DNA of 64,000 nt. Source: Siphonodentalium dalli. Lineage: Eukaryota; Mollusca; Scaphopoda; Gadilida; Siphonodentaliidae. The notes under the pieces are model-generated. The model did not search any database, was not told the DNA's origin, and saw only the letters and a program-made list of their open reading frames with translations. The stretch lies in NCBI GenBank assembly GCA_032622095.1, contig CP136061.1, forward strand, positions 197,394,935 to 197,458,934, read 5' to 3'. This document shows, piece by piece, positions 36,924-49,910 of the stretch. Numbering within the stretch: the stretch's first letter is position 1; the number at the start of each line of letters is the position of its first letter. The translations under genes were made by a program, and so were the position numbers.

Positions 36924-37417
36924 AGGTACGGTTGGCCTTGGCGGTGGGTATCCTGTGAACATATTTCCAACCGTCAAAAACAGCCACAAACAGAAAGAAC
37001 ATCAAAATGTAGACAGACTTTGTCCGTATAAAAATCAGAAATATCGCATAAACAGTATGTTATTGTCATATGGTTGACCATTGTTATGTAAACAAAAGCA
37101 TAAAAAGTTACTTTTCTGGTGTTTGTTTATATTATGATGGTAAACATAAAGAGCGTTCTTTGTGGGTGAATTCCTGATATGGAACTAATAAAGAGCGTTT
37201 ATGCCATTTGTGTGTGATTAGCCAGTAGCATTGTGCTGTCCTCTGTAACACAATCAGGCTCTTGCTTAGGTAAAATATAGTAGGTCTTTATGATAACATG
37301 CTGTTTACGCGATGGTCATGGTATATATGAACGAAACTGTATGCGTTTTACTGTTTTTTCTGTTTACGGTGATTGGAACAAATATGAATATTTTCGACAA
37401 CTAAGGCCCACGTGCCT
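36924..37417 (-). mobile_element. TTAA-flanked MITE family 1, copy c (494 bp), inverted
   Basis: Reverse complement of copies a and b over its whole length, with tips AGGTACGG at the left and CACGTGCCT at the right. It is flanked by TTAA at 36920-36923 and 37418-37421. The site is unrelated to the minisatellite target of copies a and b, so it is an independent insertion. Very few differences are visible, suggesting recent amplification. Confidence 0.9.
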
Positions 37418-37485
37418 TTAAGGTGAACATACCAGACTGCATTACAATTGCTGCAATGGTGGAAGGATTAGAGGTCAATGCTATA

Positions 37486-39480
37486 TTAAGCCACTTTACA
37501 GTCTGATGAGTTGTTGCATTTAACTTTTGTAACATATTGCGATAAATAGTTATTTTTCAATTCTTGTTTAAATCTATTTCGAAATCTGATATTTTTCAGA
37601 TTTTTATCCAATAAGTTCCATATGCACGGAAACGCGTGTTTGGGTAGTATAGAAGTAAAATTCGTTCTCGGGGTTAATGCTTTCAAATTGCCAGCTTGTC
37701 GAGTATTGGCAGTTTTATATTCAAACGAATTATCAAATGATTTCGGAAGGTTTCCTTTTGTCCAATCAAATACAAATGTGGCAGATTGTAACCGATACAT
37801 GTCATAAAATTTTAGAATCTTTTCTTTGCGAAATATGGGCTCTGTGTGGCTTCTATACGTTCTGTTTGCCATGATACGGGTGGCTTTTTCTGTTGTTTGA
37901 AAATAGTATTTCCAGTGTCAGCATGACCCCAAATTGGCAACCCATAAATGAGATGACTGTGGATTGGAGAAAAGTATAAGGTTTTCAAACAGTTTTTGGG
38001 AGTATACGTTTAACTTTATTGATGCAGTACATTGCATTGGATATCCGTGTTTTTATCATTGATATGTGATGTTTGAAGGTGAGATTTTCATCAATAATAA
38101 TTCCGAGGAATTTCATACATTGTTCCGGTCTAACGTTTCCAATTCGTGTTAGTGGCTCGTTGTTCAGTTTTATTTTAAGAATATTCCATCTAAAATCATT
38201 ATTAGTTGGATGTAGTAACATGTACTTACTTTTTGTTATATTAATAACCAATTTATTGCTACAACACCAATTGTGAACTTTTTTCAATTCTGAATTAACT
38301 TGTTTTTCAATTTGTCGGTGGTCATTTCCAGAAATATGGAGGGTTATGTCGTCTGCAAATGGAAGTATGTTCAAATGCGTGCTATTGGGCATATCGTTGA
38401 CGTATATGAGAAAAAGTAGCGGTCCTAAAATCTATCCTTGAGCATATTTGATTTTTCAGGTTAGATTTCAACATATTGCTGTCTTCCCTCTAAGTAACTA
38501 GTGAACCATTTCTTGGTTATGCCCCTAATACCATAATGGTCAAGCTTTTGTAGGAGTATGTCATGACTGATTGTGTCAAATGCCTTTGAAAGGTCAATAA
38601 ATATTTCTAATGTAGAGTCTCGTGTCTTTTTGTCGTTATTTTCGGCAATATGATGTAATAAATGAAGTAATGGGTGGGTAGTTGAGTGGTTTTCGTGGAG
38701 GATATCAAATGTTGTTAAGAACTAGTTTAAACGTTTATGCATAAGTTTTTTTCATAATTTTAGAGAAAGCTGGAAGAATACTGATTGGTCTATAATTTTC
38801 AATATTTTCACGGGCACTATTTTTTGTATATTGGTACTACTCTAGAGATTTTCATTTTTTTAGGAACGACATCTTGTTTGAAGGATAAATTTATTATGTA
38901 TGAAAGCGCGTTTGCTGTTTCATTTATTGTACTCTCATTAGCTTCGTTGGTATATTAGAAAAGTCTACACAGCTTTTATTGGACATTTTGGTGCATGTAT
39001 CTACAATCTCCGACAATGATGTTTCTGAAAGGAAGAAGTTCTTTTGTTTTTTTTCTTCAGACATACACTGTAATCAAGAGGTTGTATATCCTGAATTGTC
39101 TCTGCTTTATTAGCTGTATTCTGACCTATTGTTGCGAAATATTCGTTAAATGATTGCGCAATAGTTACCTGATCTGAAATTGTTCTGTTTAGAAATTTTA
39201 GATTTTTTGGAAGACTATGTGAACATGTTGATAATTTAAGAGCATCTTTTAATATGGTCCATGTTCGTCTCATGTTATTTTTATTTTCTTCGAGAATTGA
39301 GTTATAGTACTGGTTTTTGCTCTTCCTTTTCAGTTGGTTGAATATTTTACAATATGCTTTCTATTTATCTATATTGATTGTCGATGGCTGTGCTAGTTTT
39401 TTAGTGAATAGCTTACTTTTATTCAATGATGATTGCAATAAGCCGTTTGTTATCCAAGGTTCCCTTTTGATATATTTTTT
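37486..39480 (-). pseudogene. LINE ORF2-type protein remnant (RT with FADD)
   Basis: Reading 39480 to 37486 on the minus strand shows, in order: a linker with RRTWTILKDAL (about 39273-39241) and FNEYFATIG; a region of stops and frame changes at about 38990-38420 where motifs 1 to B should be; GPLLFLIYVNDM just before 38392, with an in-frame stop upstream of it; LPFADD with the catalytic FADD at 38348-38359; CSNKLVINITKSKYML and FLGIIIDENLTF motifs; and then, after another break near 37985, the C-terminal block MANRTYRSHTEPIF (37872) to the stop at 37486. The catalytic FADD survives but the frame is broken several times. The endonuclease is absent. It resembles, but is clearly diverged from, the LINE at 54859-60693. 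Confidence 0.85.
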
Positions 39481-42009
39481 CCTTTTTTACCCCCCTCCCC
39501 ACTCCACCCATCCCTGACGAAATCTACACACATGGCTGCCAATATACTCCAACCTTCTTATGAATACACAAATATCACGTTTAATTCCCAATATATTCTG
39601 ATATATTCACATATTCATACATAATCATTGTGCTTTGCATGCACTAACACATTTCTTCTCAATATGTATTGTTAAACGATGATAGAATCTAATAAATTGA
39701 ATTGAATTGTAACGTTGCAGTTGTCTTTCAGATATTTCGACAACGGCCTTATTATACATATACACAGTAACATGGACATATAACACGAGGAGAAACGTGA
39801 ACACATGTCAGATATACACAAAATGGACCACAAAGTCTACTGGAAACGGGATATTACTGATGAAATTTTAGTGCAAAAACAAATTAATATAATCTATTCT
39901 GGTACGTGATGTAGATATTATCGGGGCTCAAACACCGATGTACGCTCATACAAATATATTTATATTATATATACATTATATTAATAGAGAATGCTAGCCA
40001 GGCATTGCACACCAGTCCTGGTGACCAATATGTCGTCAGAGAAGTTTTAGAACAGTCAGGTAGTGAAATTAATTGGAAATCCAAACGACTCGTCAGTTAC
40101 TAATTGATTTTTAACAATGGCGTGATTTTACATATATTATATTGAATTATACACATGTATATATCTTATATCTATATTTGAGAATGTATGTCTGTCTGTG
40201 TTCTATCGAAATGCATGGGGGGGGGGGCATCTAGATGACACCAAAGAGGTCCAACATGAGTAACTATTTCCGAGGAAGATATGGTGTGGGTTAGAATTTT
40301 CTAAAGTGACGCTGTTGTTGTCAGGGGCAGGAAAGGGGAGGGCAGAACAATCAAAAATTGTCGCCGATTTCAACCAAACGTATACATAATGATCTCAATG
40401 ATATGAGGAATTTCATGGTGTGGTTTAAAGTGATGTGAAAATTGAACCTCACAATTGAGTTCCCTGCGTTATTATGTGGAAAGAGTTAATAACATAACCC
40501 CGATACACGAAATCCACCAACCAGAAGTATGCACACATTGTACGGCCACGTAACTAACTGTTCACATGTCATCAAGCGTCCCGAATCATTTCACCATATA
40601 TAAACACGAAATAAATAAACCGATGCGTTGTCTTGGAAACATCCGAGCACTTCCGACTCGGTCGGGATTGAATCGGCTATCGTTCTCAGAAAATGGCTTC
40701 CAGGGAGGGTCACCGATTCGCTGGAATAGCCTCACATCAGAATATTAAAGCGAAAAACAAAATTAAGTCACAATCGGTAGTCAATTCGACAGGGGTGGAA
40801 AGTGAAGGACTTTTTGCCGTAACATCATCAACGTGTTACGTGTATATTTTGCTTATACCATGATACCATGATATCTCTAACACCATATTAGACAAAACTT
40901 CCCGCCAAAGTATCTCGCTGACTTCAATATATACATGTACTTCGAACAATTGTGACCCCCGACTTTTTCTGCATGTTGCTCTAGGAATATGTCAAGTTGT
41001 AGCCAAATATTATTAATTTACTTTTTCAAACAATTCATCGTGTAATAATATCTATAAATGTATACATTTATCGAATTTGTTAATTGAATTGTCAATTTAG
41101 TTCTTTACCCAAGCCACAAAAAATAATTCTGATAACCTTTTTGTTCGTATCGCATTATTCCCAACTATAATGTAGGTAAGTCACTTTCCATTGAGAAATG
41201 CGTCGGAAGTTATACATGCGCACCTGTGGCAGAAGGTTGTTTTTATCTATAGTAGAAAGTTGTTATACCCAGCATATTAATGTGGTGTTATACCTATAAT
41301 AGAGTACACAACTATATCTAATTTATGTTATTAGTGTAGCAGGCTATTGACGATCTAGCTAATACATTTCGCCGTTGATAGAACGTCAGTGGGGTACTCT
41401 GGAATACTTCTTGCCTCATGCAACTGCACGCAAGCGACTATTCGCTGAACTATCAAAGACCTGGATCCCACCAAAAGTCATGAAGGTTGAAGCGAGTTCC
41501 GAGTCATGATTTTAATAAGCATATTAGGCTCGGTTTAATATGTTTGTTGACATCCTCTCGTAATGTCAACAATGACAGTTTGTTCGCAATGAAATAACCT
41601 GCAAGTTGCTGGATTAAATTGTCCGATAAATTGCGATTTTACATATAGAACACTCGGTCCTAATGTTTATATCAAAATAACCAGAAAGGACTATTCTATT
41701 CATATCAAGACACGAAAACATTGGATCGCTGGTTATATCACAAGGACAGCTATCAGGTGCGACATGCTGTTTCTAACACTGGAAGTAATATGAGTGATAT
41801 TTGACTATTTTCCAAAATCAGTATACATCTATGTATATATTCACAGGGGAAATAGGACTACACTCGTCATTGTTTAATGCCGCCCTCGGTGGTTTAATAT
41901 AGTAAATTCGTCAACAATCTGAAACACATTTTAGCTCGGGATCGTGGATTTGAAACGCTGGATCAAATAATAATAATAAATCGAGTTGATATTCGCAGAT
42001 TATTCGCTC
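39481..42009. other. Unassigned sequence with a possible LINE tail and RT scrap
   Basis: AATAAATTGAATTGAATTG at 39691-39709 looks like a polyadenylation signal plus a (TTGAA)n LINE tail on the plus strand, but the body is not recognised. A 60-codon frame at 40566-40748 ends with a SFSENGFQGGSPIRWNSLTS run faintly like the WNSLP block of LINE C-termini. I give this low weight. A G run lies near 40218. The rest shows nothing I can assign. Confidence 0.35.
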
Positions 42010-42450
42010 GGTTCTCCCTGGTTCTTTTAGCCGATATCGGCATTAAATGTGTCAATAACACCTGCGTTGGATGACACAGCTAGTAATTTTTCATAACACA
42101 TGCATTCTAATACCACGAGGCATCATATATTATACTCTCCGCGTGGGTCCGTCCGGGTTACCAAAGCTCTATCGTGCTTTTCAAGCCCATTTCGTCATTT
42201 AAGGGACAAATGAACCCGGCCGTGAACGAGATGACGAGTCAATATTCACAGTTTACGTTAGTGTCTCGCTACCATTAGTCATCGATGTATAGTTTGATCC
42301 GGTCTCTGGATCTGCCCGGGCTCTCCAGAGTTATTTTAGTCAATATCGGCATTTAAAGGGTTCATAAACCCGCCGGTGGATGACACAGCAAGTAATTTTT
42401 CACAACCTATGCTTTGTATGTACACTGCTACAACAAGGCATCATATTATA
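42010..42450 (-). repeat. Diverged array of foldback-type ~155-bp units
   Basis: Three units begin with ATATCGGCATTAAA-like text (about 42037, 42195 and 42343). Each follows the same order as the units of the foldback arms at 51553-54082: an ATCGG-TTT-AGGG start, AACACC-GCCGG, GAGTAA-TTTT, a CTACG-like middle and a TATTATACT-CCACG end. They are clearly homologous but much diverged. Confidence 0.65.
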
Positions 42451-44565
42451 CTACCCACGTGCTTATGCACGGGGTCTCACCTGCCTCGTGAGAACTGGTT
42501 CGCATTCCGTTTTGGACACAGTGCGCATTCGCCAATTTCACGGTTCATTTCAGATCGAGAAAATAGGTTATCTCAGATAAGTGGCATTTTGCATATACCA
42601 AGGTGAGATAAATCTACATTTGATGCTACGGTTATTTTTCAAATGACTCAATGCTATCGATCCAATAGTTTATTTGATGTTTTAGCTGAAAACTGTGTAC
42701 TTGTTGTCATAGGTTCAAGACAGCGATCACTCAATGCATTTTCAACGGAAACGTGTCCGACTAATTACATTTAATACACACCAACGGCGTGTGTTTTTTT
42801 CTATTGCACGGCCAGTTTCCTATAACTCTTCACTCTCAGACCACCGATCGTGGTCATATTTCACGTCTAAGTCACAAGAGACGACTTTTGAAATGAGTCG
42901 AAAATGCTACGGTGCCCCTCTGATCTTATGTTATCATTTTTGTTCGCATCGATCAAATGCCCCAGTTCCGATCCGATGCCTTGCCAAACTGCAGATTTTG
43001 CAGCAGTAGACACATTGTTCGCAGGCATTTCGACACATTTCCATTTGCTAGTTGTGGTAATACCACATATCACTGATTATTCGTGATAAATGTCATTTCA
43101 ATGTATAAGTTTATGATGAACTTCGGGACATGGTTCCGCGTTTTTTTTCTTCTAGAGTTATGGAGTCCTGATTCACGCGCCACCCAAATGCTGGAATCAT
43201 GTCACTTGGTGTAGTGCCAAATCGAAACATTCTATATTTGACCTTTCCATGTTTGGCAGGCTATACTTCTTTATTAATAAAACAATTTCCTCGGTATGGT
43301 GAGCAGAAAATGCGTGATCCAAAGCCCCACCTGAATATTCGCTCTTGTGTTGGCAATAGGAGCACCTGAAATTGCTCTGAAAAATAAAACAATACAGGGA
43401 ATTGGTATATGAGATTTATGTGCTATTTTAACAAGTTAAAAATATTTCAACATTACCCACAGGAACGTGCATATAGCTAAAATGTTAAACTATATACCTC
43501 GAAATATGCTTAATACAAAACTCAAGAAAACCCAAGTTGTAACCCCTTACTGGTCTTGGCATTCATGTTGGTCCATGCATGGAAACTTCTACAAGTATTC
43601 GGGTGCAACGTCTTTAGCATACACAAGGATTTCACTGTGACCACATCCTTGTTTATATAACTTCGATCAGGGAATCTTTGGGACACACGCACCATAATTA
43701 TAGTTATATTCTGGACTCAAAGAGGCTTGAGATCACACTGCCAATACATGTGCCAAAAATATACATAAACTCGGCATACAATAGCTATATAGTATATATA
43801 CGAACAAAAAGGCATAAAGTGTCATAAAGTATCCGCTTAGGAACAAATGTGTCCACAATTGATCGGAATATATATTACTCAAGTTTGGCTCATTATGAAA
43901 CATTCCGCGTGATTCCATGGCGTGTTACCCCATTTCGGCTGCTAGAGCTATTCAAAAATGCGCACTGCGGCCTATCAATGTGTGCAGAATGCGAACCTTG
44001 GCATCCGAAAATGCGCACTGGGGCATGCTGAACTTGCAACTAAAAGACGCATATGGTGCGAATACTTTGATATATTTGACATTTCATTTCGCGTTAGGAC
44101 AAGCAGAAATCGTCTCGATGAAATATTAGCAAAAATCAGCTGGCAAAGTGTGCGTTTGTAGCGAAAATAGCATTTAAAACAGACACTGGCAATATAACTA
44201 CCAAACCTTACTGATCGGTTCGATATTTCGAAGTTTGGCCGACGAACATTGATCCAATGAATGGATAGTATTGCTATATATAGCAACAACTATCGATGAA
44301 CGCTCACACATATATTATATCCTTGAGAACGATAGAGATGCTTATCATTTTCTGCAATGTCTTATCCATTTGTTGTAAAATTGCAAGCGCGCACTGTGAC
44401 ATTGACGAATGCGCACCGTGTCCAAAACTGAATGCGAACCAGTTCTCACGGGGCAGGTGAGACCCCGTGTTATGGGGCCGCCCGGGGCTGCCCGGGCCCG
44501 GGCTTGCCCGGGGCTGCCCGGGCCCGGGCTTGCCCGGGTAGTAATTAGTCACACCGGTTACACAT
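42010..44565. mobile_element. Decayed relative of the foldback element
   Basis: The right end, at 44545-44565, reads TAGTAATTAGTCACACCG, the same tip as the big foldback element (54068-54082), preceded by the same kind of CCCGGG-rich block (44480-44545). Diverged array units lie at 42010-42450. Between them, 42460-42545 and 44396-44475 form an inverted pair sharing GGGGTCTCACCTGCC and GAGAACTGGTTCGCATTC. The left tip was not found, so the left boundary is approximate. No gene is recognised in the 1.85 kb between the inverted pair. Short frames there overlap on both strands. Confidence 0.55.
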
Positions 44566-45180
44566 ACGTTTCTGTACTAAGCTCTAAAGTTTAAAAAGCC
44601 ACAATTTATTGTATATCAAGGACTGTGTGTTGTATTAGAAGGACTGTGACATAGGGGTAAAGTATGTCTCTCTAACAATGGTTACTTAAGGGCAAATTTC
44701 CCTTAAACTCTCCCTTCCATTTACAATTTTTCGGGAAGGGGAGTCATTGGGGGTTAAGTTTGCTTCGGCTGAAAATATATCCCTTTACCATCATATAGTA
44801 TTTGAGATATTAAAATACAAAATTTATGTCTAACACTAGGGCCTTGGGTTAAGGGGTGTAGGGTTACTTGTTCTATCAGTAATGCCCAGTGATTGACCCT
44901 TGACCGCATTGGGGTTGTGTGTGATTTTTCGGGATTTGTTCTGAGTTGTGGCTTGTTGCCATTCATCGGAAAGTTCTCGTCGAGATATTTCCGATGGGTG
45001 GCGGCGGGCCATGTTTTCGACTGTGTCCTGAGGTTTGCTCATGGTTCTGCTGTGGTTGGGTGGTCGATTGCTTTGGGCGTTGCTGTATCTTCGAAATATA
45101 TGCTTAGTTTTTATCAACAGAGAAAGAATGTTACTTGACTCGAATCCACCAGTTGATGGGAGGGAGGTATTCTACGTATA
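44566..45180. other. Unassigned spacer
   Basis: Nothing is recognised. Short open frames at 44754-45138 occur on both strands and match no family I know. Confidence 0.4.
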
Positions 45181-45276
45181 GGTTATAACCCCTTGGGTGT
45201 CTGTACAAGGAATATAGACCAAAGCTGCGAAGCAGCTGCGGTCTGTATTCCTTGTACAGACACCCAAGGGAGTTAT
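45181..45276. repeat. Near-perfect 31-bp-arm hairpin
   Basis: CCCTTGGGTGTCTGTACAAG at 45190 pairs with CTTGTACAGACACCCAAGGG ending at 45270. The arms are 31 bases each with one mismatch. The loop itself holds a smaller hairpin (AGCTGC-GAA-GCAGCT). GTTATAAC and GTTATGAC flank the stem and extend it imperfectly. Confidence 0.9.
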
Positions 45277-46195
45277 GACATATTTATAAAACGGTTCACA
45301 CCCCAAGGCAAACACAATTGAGTCACATTATACTCGATGATTACCTAAACAAAAGTCAATTGAATGGGTTGTGGTGTTCGCTACTCCTGTTGAATAATCA
45401 GTCAAATGTCCGTTGACAATCGGCTCACTTGCATGCGTCTGCATTATCTATCAGCATTGATAAACCATATTGTGTCCGAATTTGAGAACGCTTTATACTG
45501 ATAACGTGTTTCTTGATGAAAAAAATTATTCCTTGTGACAATAAACTGTTTCAGCTGTTTAGGTTATTTTTCACCTTGTTGCCATAATGGAATTATTGTT
45601 CAGAACACAGGAGACAATGTGCCGGTTGTGTTCGGACTCGGAAGTGAAACTATTCCACATTGCATAAAGTATGTATGATGAAATATCACCGGAATTCATA
45701 ACAAAAGACGTAAGCAAACCTGTGTATAGTGCCTGTATTTTCCGCGCACATGCATGTATATGTGAACAGTTTCAAAAGATCATTAAGTGATTATTGTGGA
45801 TTATACATTCGAAACAGGTTTGGATCTCGTTCAGTTTACTTCCAATCACCCGCCCCTCCCGACAAACCATAACATATTCAACCGAAAGTGTTGGGCCCCC
45901 ACCCATGCAGACCACCCCTATACAGGTATGTCCGCTAATAATGGAATGATCCGTGTCTTAACTTTCCGAGTGACTGGTGCGATTATTATCATGACGCATT
46001 GTTAGAATTTCACACCTATCGCTCCGATCTCCTTTCAGCTTACTATCCAATTAATGTCAATTTATGTGTGATATTTAGCTCAAGTCTGTATTTTGGCCCC
46101 GTTGAAATACAGATTCATACAAGAAATATTGTTCATGAATTGGAGCAATTTGATTGGCCGAGGGGTGTGAACCGGTTTATAAAATGATGTTACCA
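45272..46195. mobile_element. MITE with ~36-bp TIRs (about 0.92 kb)
   Basis: The left arm GTTATGACATATTTATAAAA is followed by CGGTTCACACCCC. Inverted, the right arm at 46160-46195 gives GTAACATCATTTTATAAA followed by CCGGTTCACACCCC. The interior is non-coding. The left arm touches the hairpin at 45181-45276, which may be part of the same element. No clear target duplication was found. Confidence 0.65.
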
Positions 46196-46956
46196 ATCAT
46201 TACTTGTTTGGCATCAAATAGTATAAGTATTTACCTACATGTACCCATGAATATATTTAGAATTTTAGCTGTTATAATCTGACAGTTAATCCCTTTATGG
46301 TGGGATTTGCACTAATGCGGCATGGTCATGCATTTGTTCGGCTCCCATCACGCAGGGGTCAAATCATGACTTTTCAAATGCTATTGAATTCTTAACCTGT
46401 CGCTATATAATGGAATATTATATACGGGTAAAATCACTTAATATATTAATGATTAATAGTTTAAGCTACTCCACATATTCTTAGTTAAACTTTAAAATAA
46501 AAATATGTATATTGATTTCCTACATCAATGATGACAATAATATAACAAATGAAAGGAATAATCATTCTGGTCAGAAACAGGAATTCCAAGGAAGGCTGCC
46601 ACTTTGATGGCAGATATCTATGCTTTCACATTAATACTTTCACTCAAAATTTTACGTAACACAAATAGACTAAACAGTACTAAAATTAATATTGTTATAT
46701 ATAAATAACTCTATATGCAATTAAATATGCATTCGAAGACATAAATTTCATTATTAAGTTGAACACATTAAGTGCTACCAACATATTGATTCTATACCAG
46801 GTCACGATTGTTCTGAACCATCTCTGGTATAGCCCTAGAGGTGAGAATGCCCACTGGTCATTTAAATGCGGTGTAACCGGAAGTATTTTTATTGTGATAT
46901 GATATCTTCTGTTGATAATAATTATGCAATGTTTATTCATGGAACTCCGACCCTCA
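46196..46956. other. Unassigned, possibly LINE 5' UTR at its right end
   Basis: No gene is recognised. If the MITE at 46957 landed in the 5' UTR of the LINE whose ORF starts at 54859, part of this stretch would be that UTR. No second full-length copy exists here to test that. Confidence 0.35.
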
Positions 46957-47118
46957 GGGTGGATACACACATGCATGTAATCTCTGTAATTATCGTGTAT
47001 TTGGCGTTTTACATGGATCATACAGACCATGTAATATGTGTCCGTTGACAACCCAATCATTGCGGCTATGTTTGACCACAGTGAGCCAAGCTCTGAGCGT
47101 GCAGAGAACCGTTGACTG

Positions 47119-49910
47119 GGGTGTGACTAATTACCGCCCGGGGACCGCCCGGGGACCGCCCGGGACCGCCCGGGCGGCCCAACGAGCCCGTGGACACAAT
47201 ATCTCGACGGTATAACGTAGCGACATGCCACCTGAGGGCAACATAGAAAAATTTACTCGCTCGCTCGTCTCCGGCCGGTCATATTAACCCCACAAATGCC
47301 GATATTGGCTAAAAGAGCCTGGGTGATTACTGGTGTCTTCGTGTGTGTTCAGACAGATTATTTTGGTGATTCTCGGTAGTGCAATAAGTGCAATACACCT
47401 GAGTGTTAATTCCATGTATTGACTCGTTGACGCGTCCACGGCCGATGTTATTAACCCCTCAAATTCCGGTAAAATAGTGTATAAACAAAAGAACCTTGGA
47501 ACCGCCCGGGACCGCCCGGGCGGCCCCATGAGCCCGTGGACACTATATCTCGACGTTATAACATAGAGACATACCCCACGATGTCAACATAGAAAATTTT
47601 ACTCCCTCGCTCGACACCGGCCGGCGTTATTAACCCCTCAAAATCCGATAAAATGGTAAATAGACAAAAAGAACATTGGGACCGCCCGGGACCGCCCGGG
47701 TGGCCCCACGTGCCCGTGGACACAATAGCTCGACGTTATAACGTAGCGACATACCCCATGAGGTCAACATAGAAAATGTTACTCGCTCGCTCGACCCCGG
47801 CCGGTGTTATTAACCCCTCAAAATCCGACAAAATGGTATATAGACAAAAAGAACATTGGGACCGCCCGGGACCGCCCGGGTGGCCCCACGTGCCCGTGGA
47901 CACAATATCTCGACGTTATAACGTAGCGACATACCCCATGAGGTCAAACTAGAAAATGTTACTCGCTCGCTCGACTCCGGCCGGTGTTATTAACCCCCCA
48001 AAATCCAACAAAATGGTTTATAAACAAAAATAACATTCGGACCGCCCGGGACCGCCCGGGAGGCCCCATGGGCCCGTGGACACTATATCTCGACGTTATA
48101 ACGTAGCGACATACCCCACGAGGTCAACATACAAAATGGTACTCGCTCGCTCGACTCCGGCCGGTGTTATTAACCCCTCAACATCCGATAAAATGGTATA
48201 TAAACAAAAAGAACATTGGGACCACCCGGGACCGCCCGGGAGGCCCCATGGGCTCGTGGACACTATATCTCGACGTTATAACGTAGCGACATACCCCATG
48301 AGGTCAACCTAGAAAATGGTACTCGCTCGCTCGACTCCGGCCGGTGTTATTAACCCCTCAACATCCGATAAAATGGTATATAAACAAAAAGAACATTGGG
48401 ACCACCCGGGACCGCCCGGGAGGCCCCATGGGCTCGTGGACACTATATCTCGACGTTATAACGTAGCGACATACCCCATGAGGTCAACCTAGAAAATGGT
48501 ACTCGCTCGCTCGACTCCGGCCGGTGTTATTAACCCCTCAACATCCGATAAAATGGTATATAAACAATAAGAACATTGGGACCCCCGGGACCGCCCGGGA
48601 GGCCCCATGGGCACGTGGACACTATATCTCGACGTTATAACATAGCGACATACCCCACCTAGAAAATGATACTCGCTCGCTCGACCCCGGCCGGTGTTAT
48701 TAACCCCTCAAAATCCGACAAAATGGTATATAAACAAAAATAACATTGGGACCGCCCGGGACCGCCCGGGAGGCCCCATGGGCCCGTGGACACTATATAT
48801 CGACGTTATAACGTAGCGACATACCCCATGAGGTCAACCTAGAAAATGTTACTCGCTCGCTCGACCCCGGCCGGTGTTATTAACCCCTCAAAATCCGATA
48901 AAATGGTATATAAACAATAAGAACATTGGGACCCCCGGGACCGCCCGGGAGGCCCCATGGGCACGTGGACACTATATCTCGACGTTATAACATAGCGACA
49001 TACCCCACATAGAAAATGATACTCGCTCGCTCGACCCCGGCCGGTGTTATTAACACCTCAAAATCCGACAAAATGGTATATAAACAAAAATAACATTGGG
49101 ACCGCCCGGGACCGCCCGGGAGGCCCCATGGGCCCGTGGGCACTATATCTCGACGTTATAACGTAGCGACATACCCCATGAGGTCAACCTACAAAATGTT
49201 ACTCGCTCGCTCGACCCCGGCCGGTGTTATTAACCCCTCAAAATCCGATAAAATGGTATATAAACAATAAGAACATTGGGACCCCCCGGGACGGCCCGGG
49301 AGGCCCCATGGGCACGTGGACACTATATCTCGACGTTATAACATAGCGACATACCCCACCTAGAAAATGATACTCGCTCGCTCGACCCCGGCCGGTGTTA
49401 TTAACCCCTCAAAATCCGACAAAATGGTTTATAAACAAAAAGAACATTGGGACCGCCCGGGAGGCCCCATGGGCCCGTGGACACTATATCTCGACGTTAT
49501 AACGTAGCGACATACCCCACGAGGTCAACCTACAAAATGGTACTCGCTCGCTCGACTCCGGCCGGTGTTATTAACCCCTCAACATCCGATAAAATGGTAT
49601 ATAAACAAAAAGAACATTGGGACCGCCCGGGACCGCCCGGGAGGCCCCATGGGCCCGTGGACACTATATCTCGACATTATAACGTAGCGACATACCCCAC
49701 GAGGTCAACCTGGGAAATCTTACTCGCTCACTCGACTCCGGTCGGTATTATTAACCCCTAAAAATCCAATATTGGATAAGAGGGCACGGACAGCTCGGTG
49801 TCTTCTTTTGATTTCAAACAGCATATTTTGATGATGCATGGTAGTGCAATACCACCTGATAGTGACTTCCAGATATTGACTCGCTGACGCGTCAACACAA
49901 AATACCGTAT
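47119..49910 (+). repeat. Left arm: array of ~180-bp units
   Basis: About 13 units repeat the order GACCGCCCGGGACCGCCCGG, CCCGTGGACA, a CGACGTTATAACGTAGCGAC block, GCTCGCTCGAC and CCGGTGTTATTAACCCCTCA. Spacing is about 180 bases, with several shortened 160-175-bp variants. A variant segment ending TTGACTCGTTGACGCGTC sits at the outer end (47280-47455), and a diverged version of it sits at the inner end (49760-49905). Because 180 is divisible by three, open frames of a 60-residue repeat arise. I do not regard them as genes. Confidence 0.9.

Larger units (their letters stand above)
36447..39480 (-). mobile_element. Minus-strand non-LTR retrotransposon, 5'-truncated
   Basis: Read on the minus strand, coding similarity starts near 39480 in the linker before the reverse transcriptase, with the sequence WITNGLLQSSLNKSKLF. 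It runs through a broken RT domain and a C-terminal region to a stop near 37486. It then continues through a 3' UTR to AATAAA followed by an (ATC)n tail at about 36447-36462. A 494-bp TTAA-flanked MITE sits in the 3' UTR. The APE endonuclease is missing. Organisation and motifs fit the CR1/Jockey group, but the clade is not resolved. Confidence 0.85.

Noticed and set aside
40566-40748. Possible LINE C-terminal fragment
   Set aside because: Only a loose WNSL-like match, not enough to call a separate element. Mentioned only within the spacer entry.
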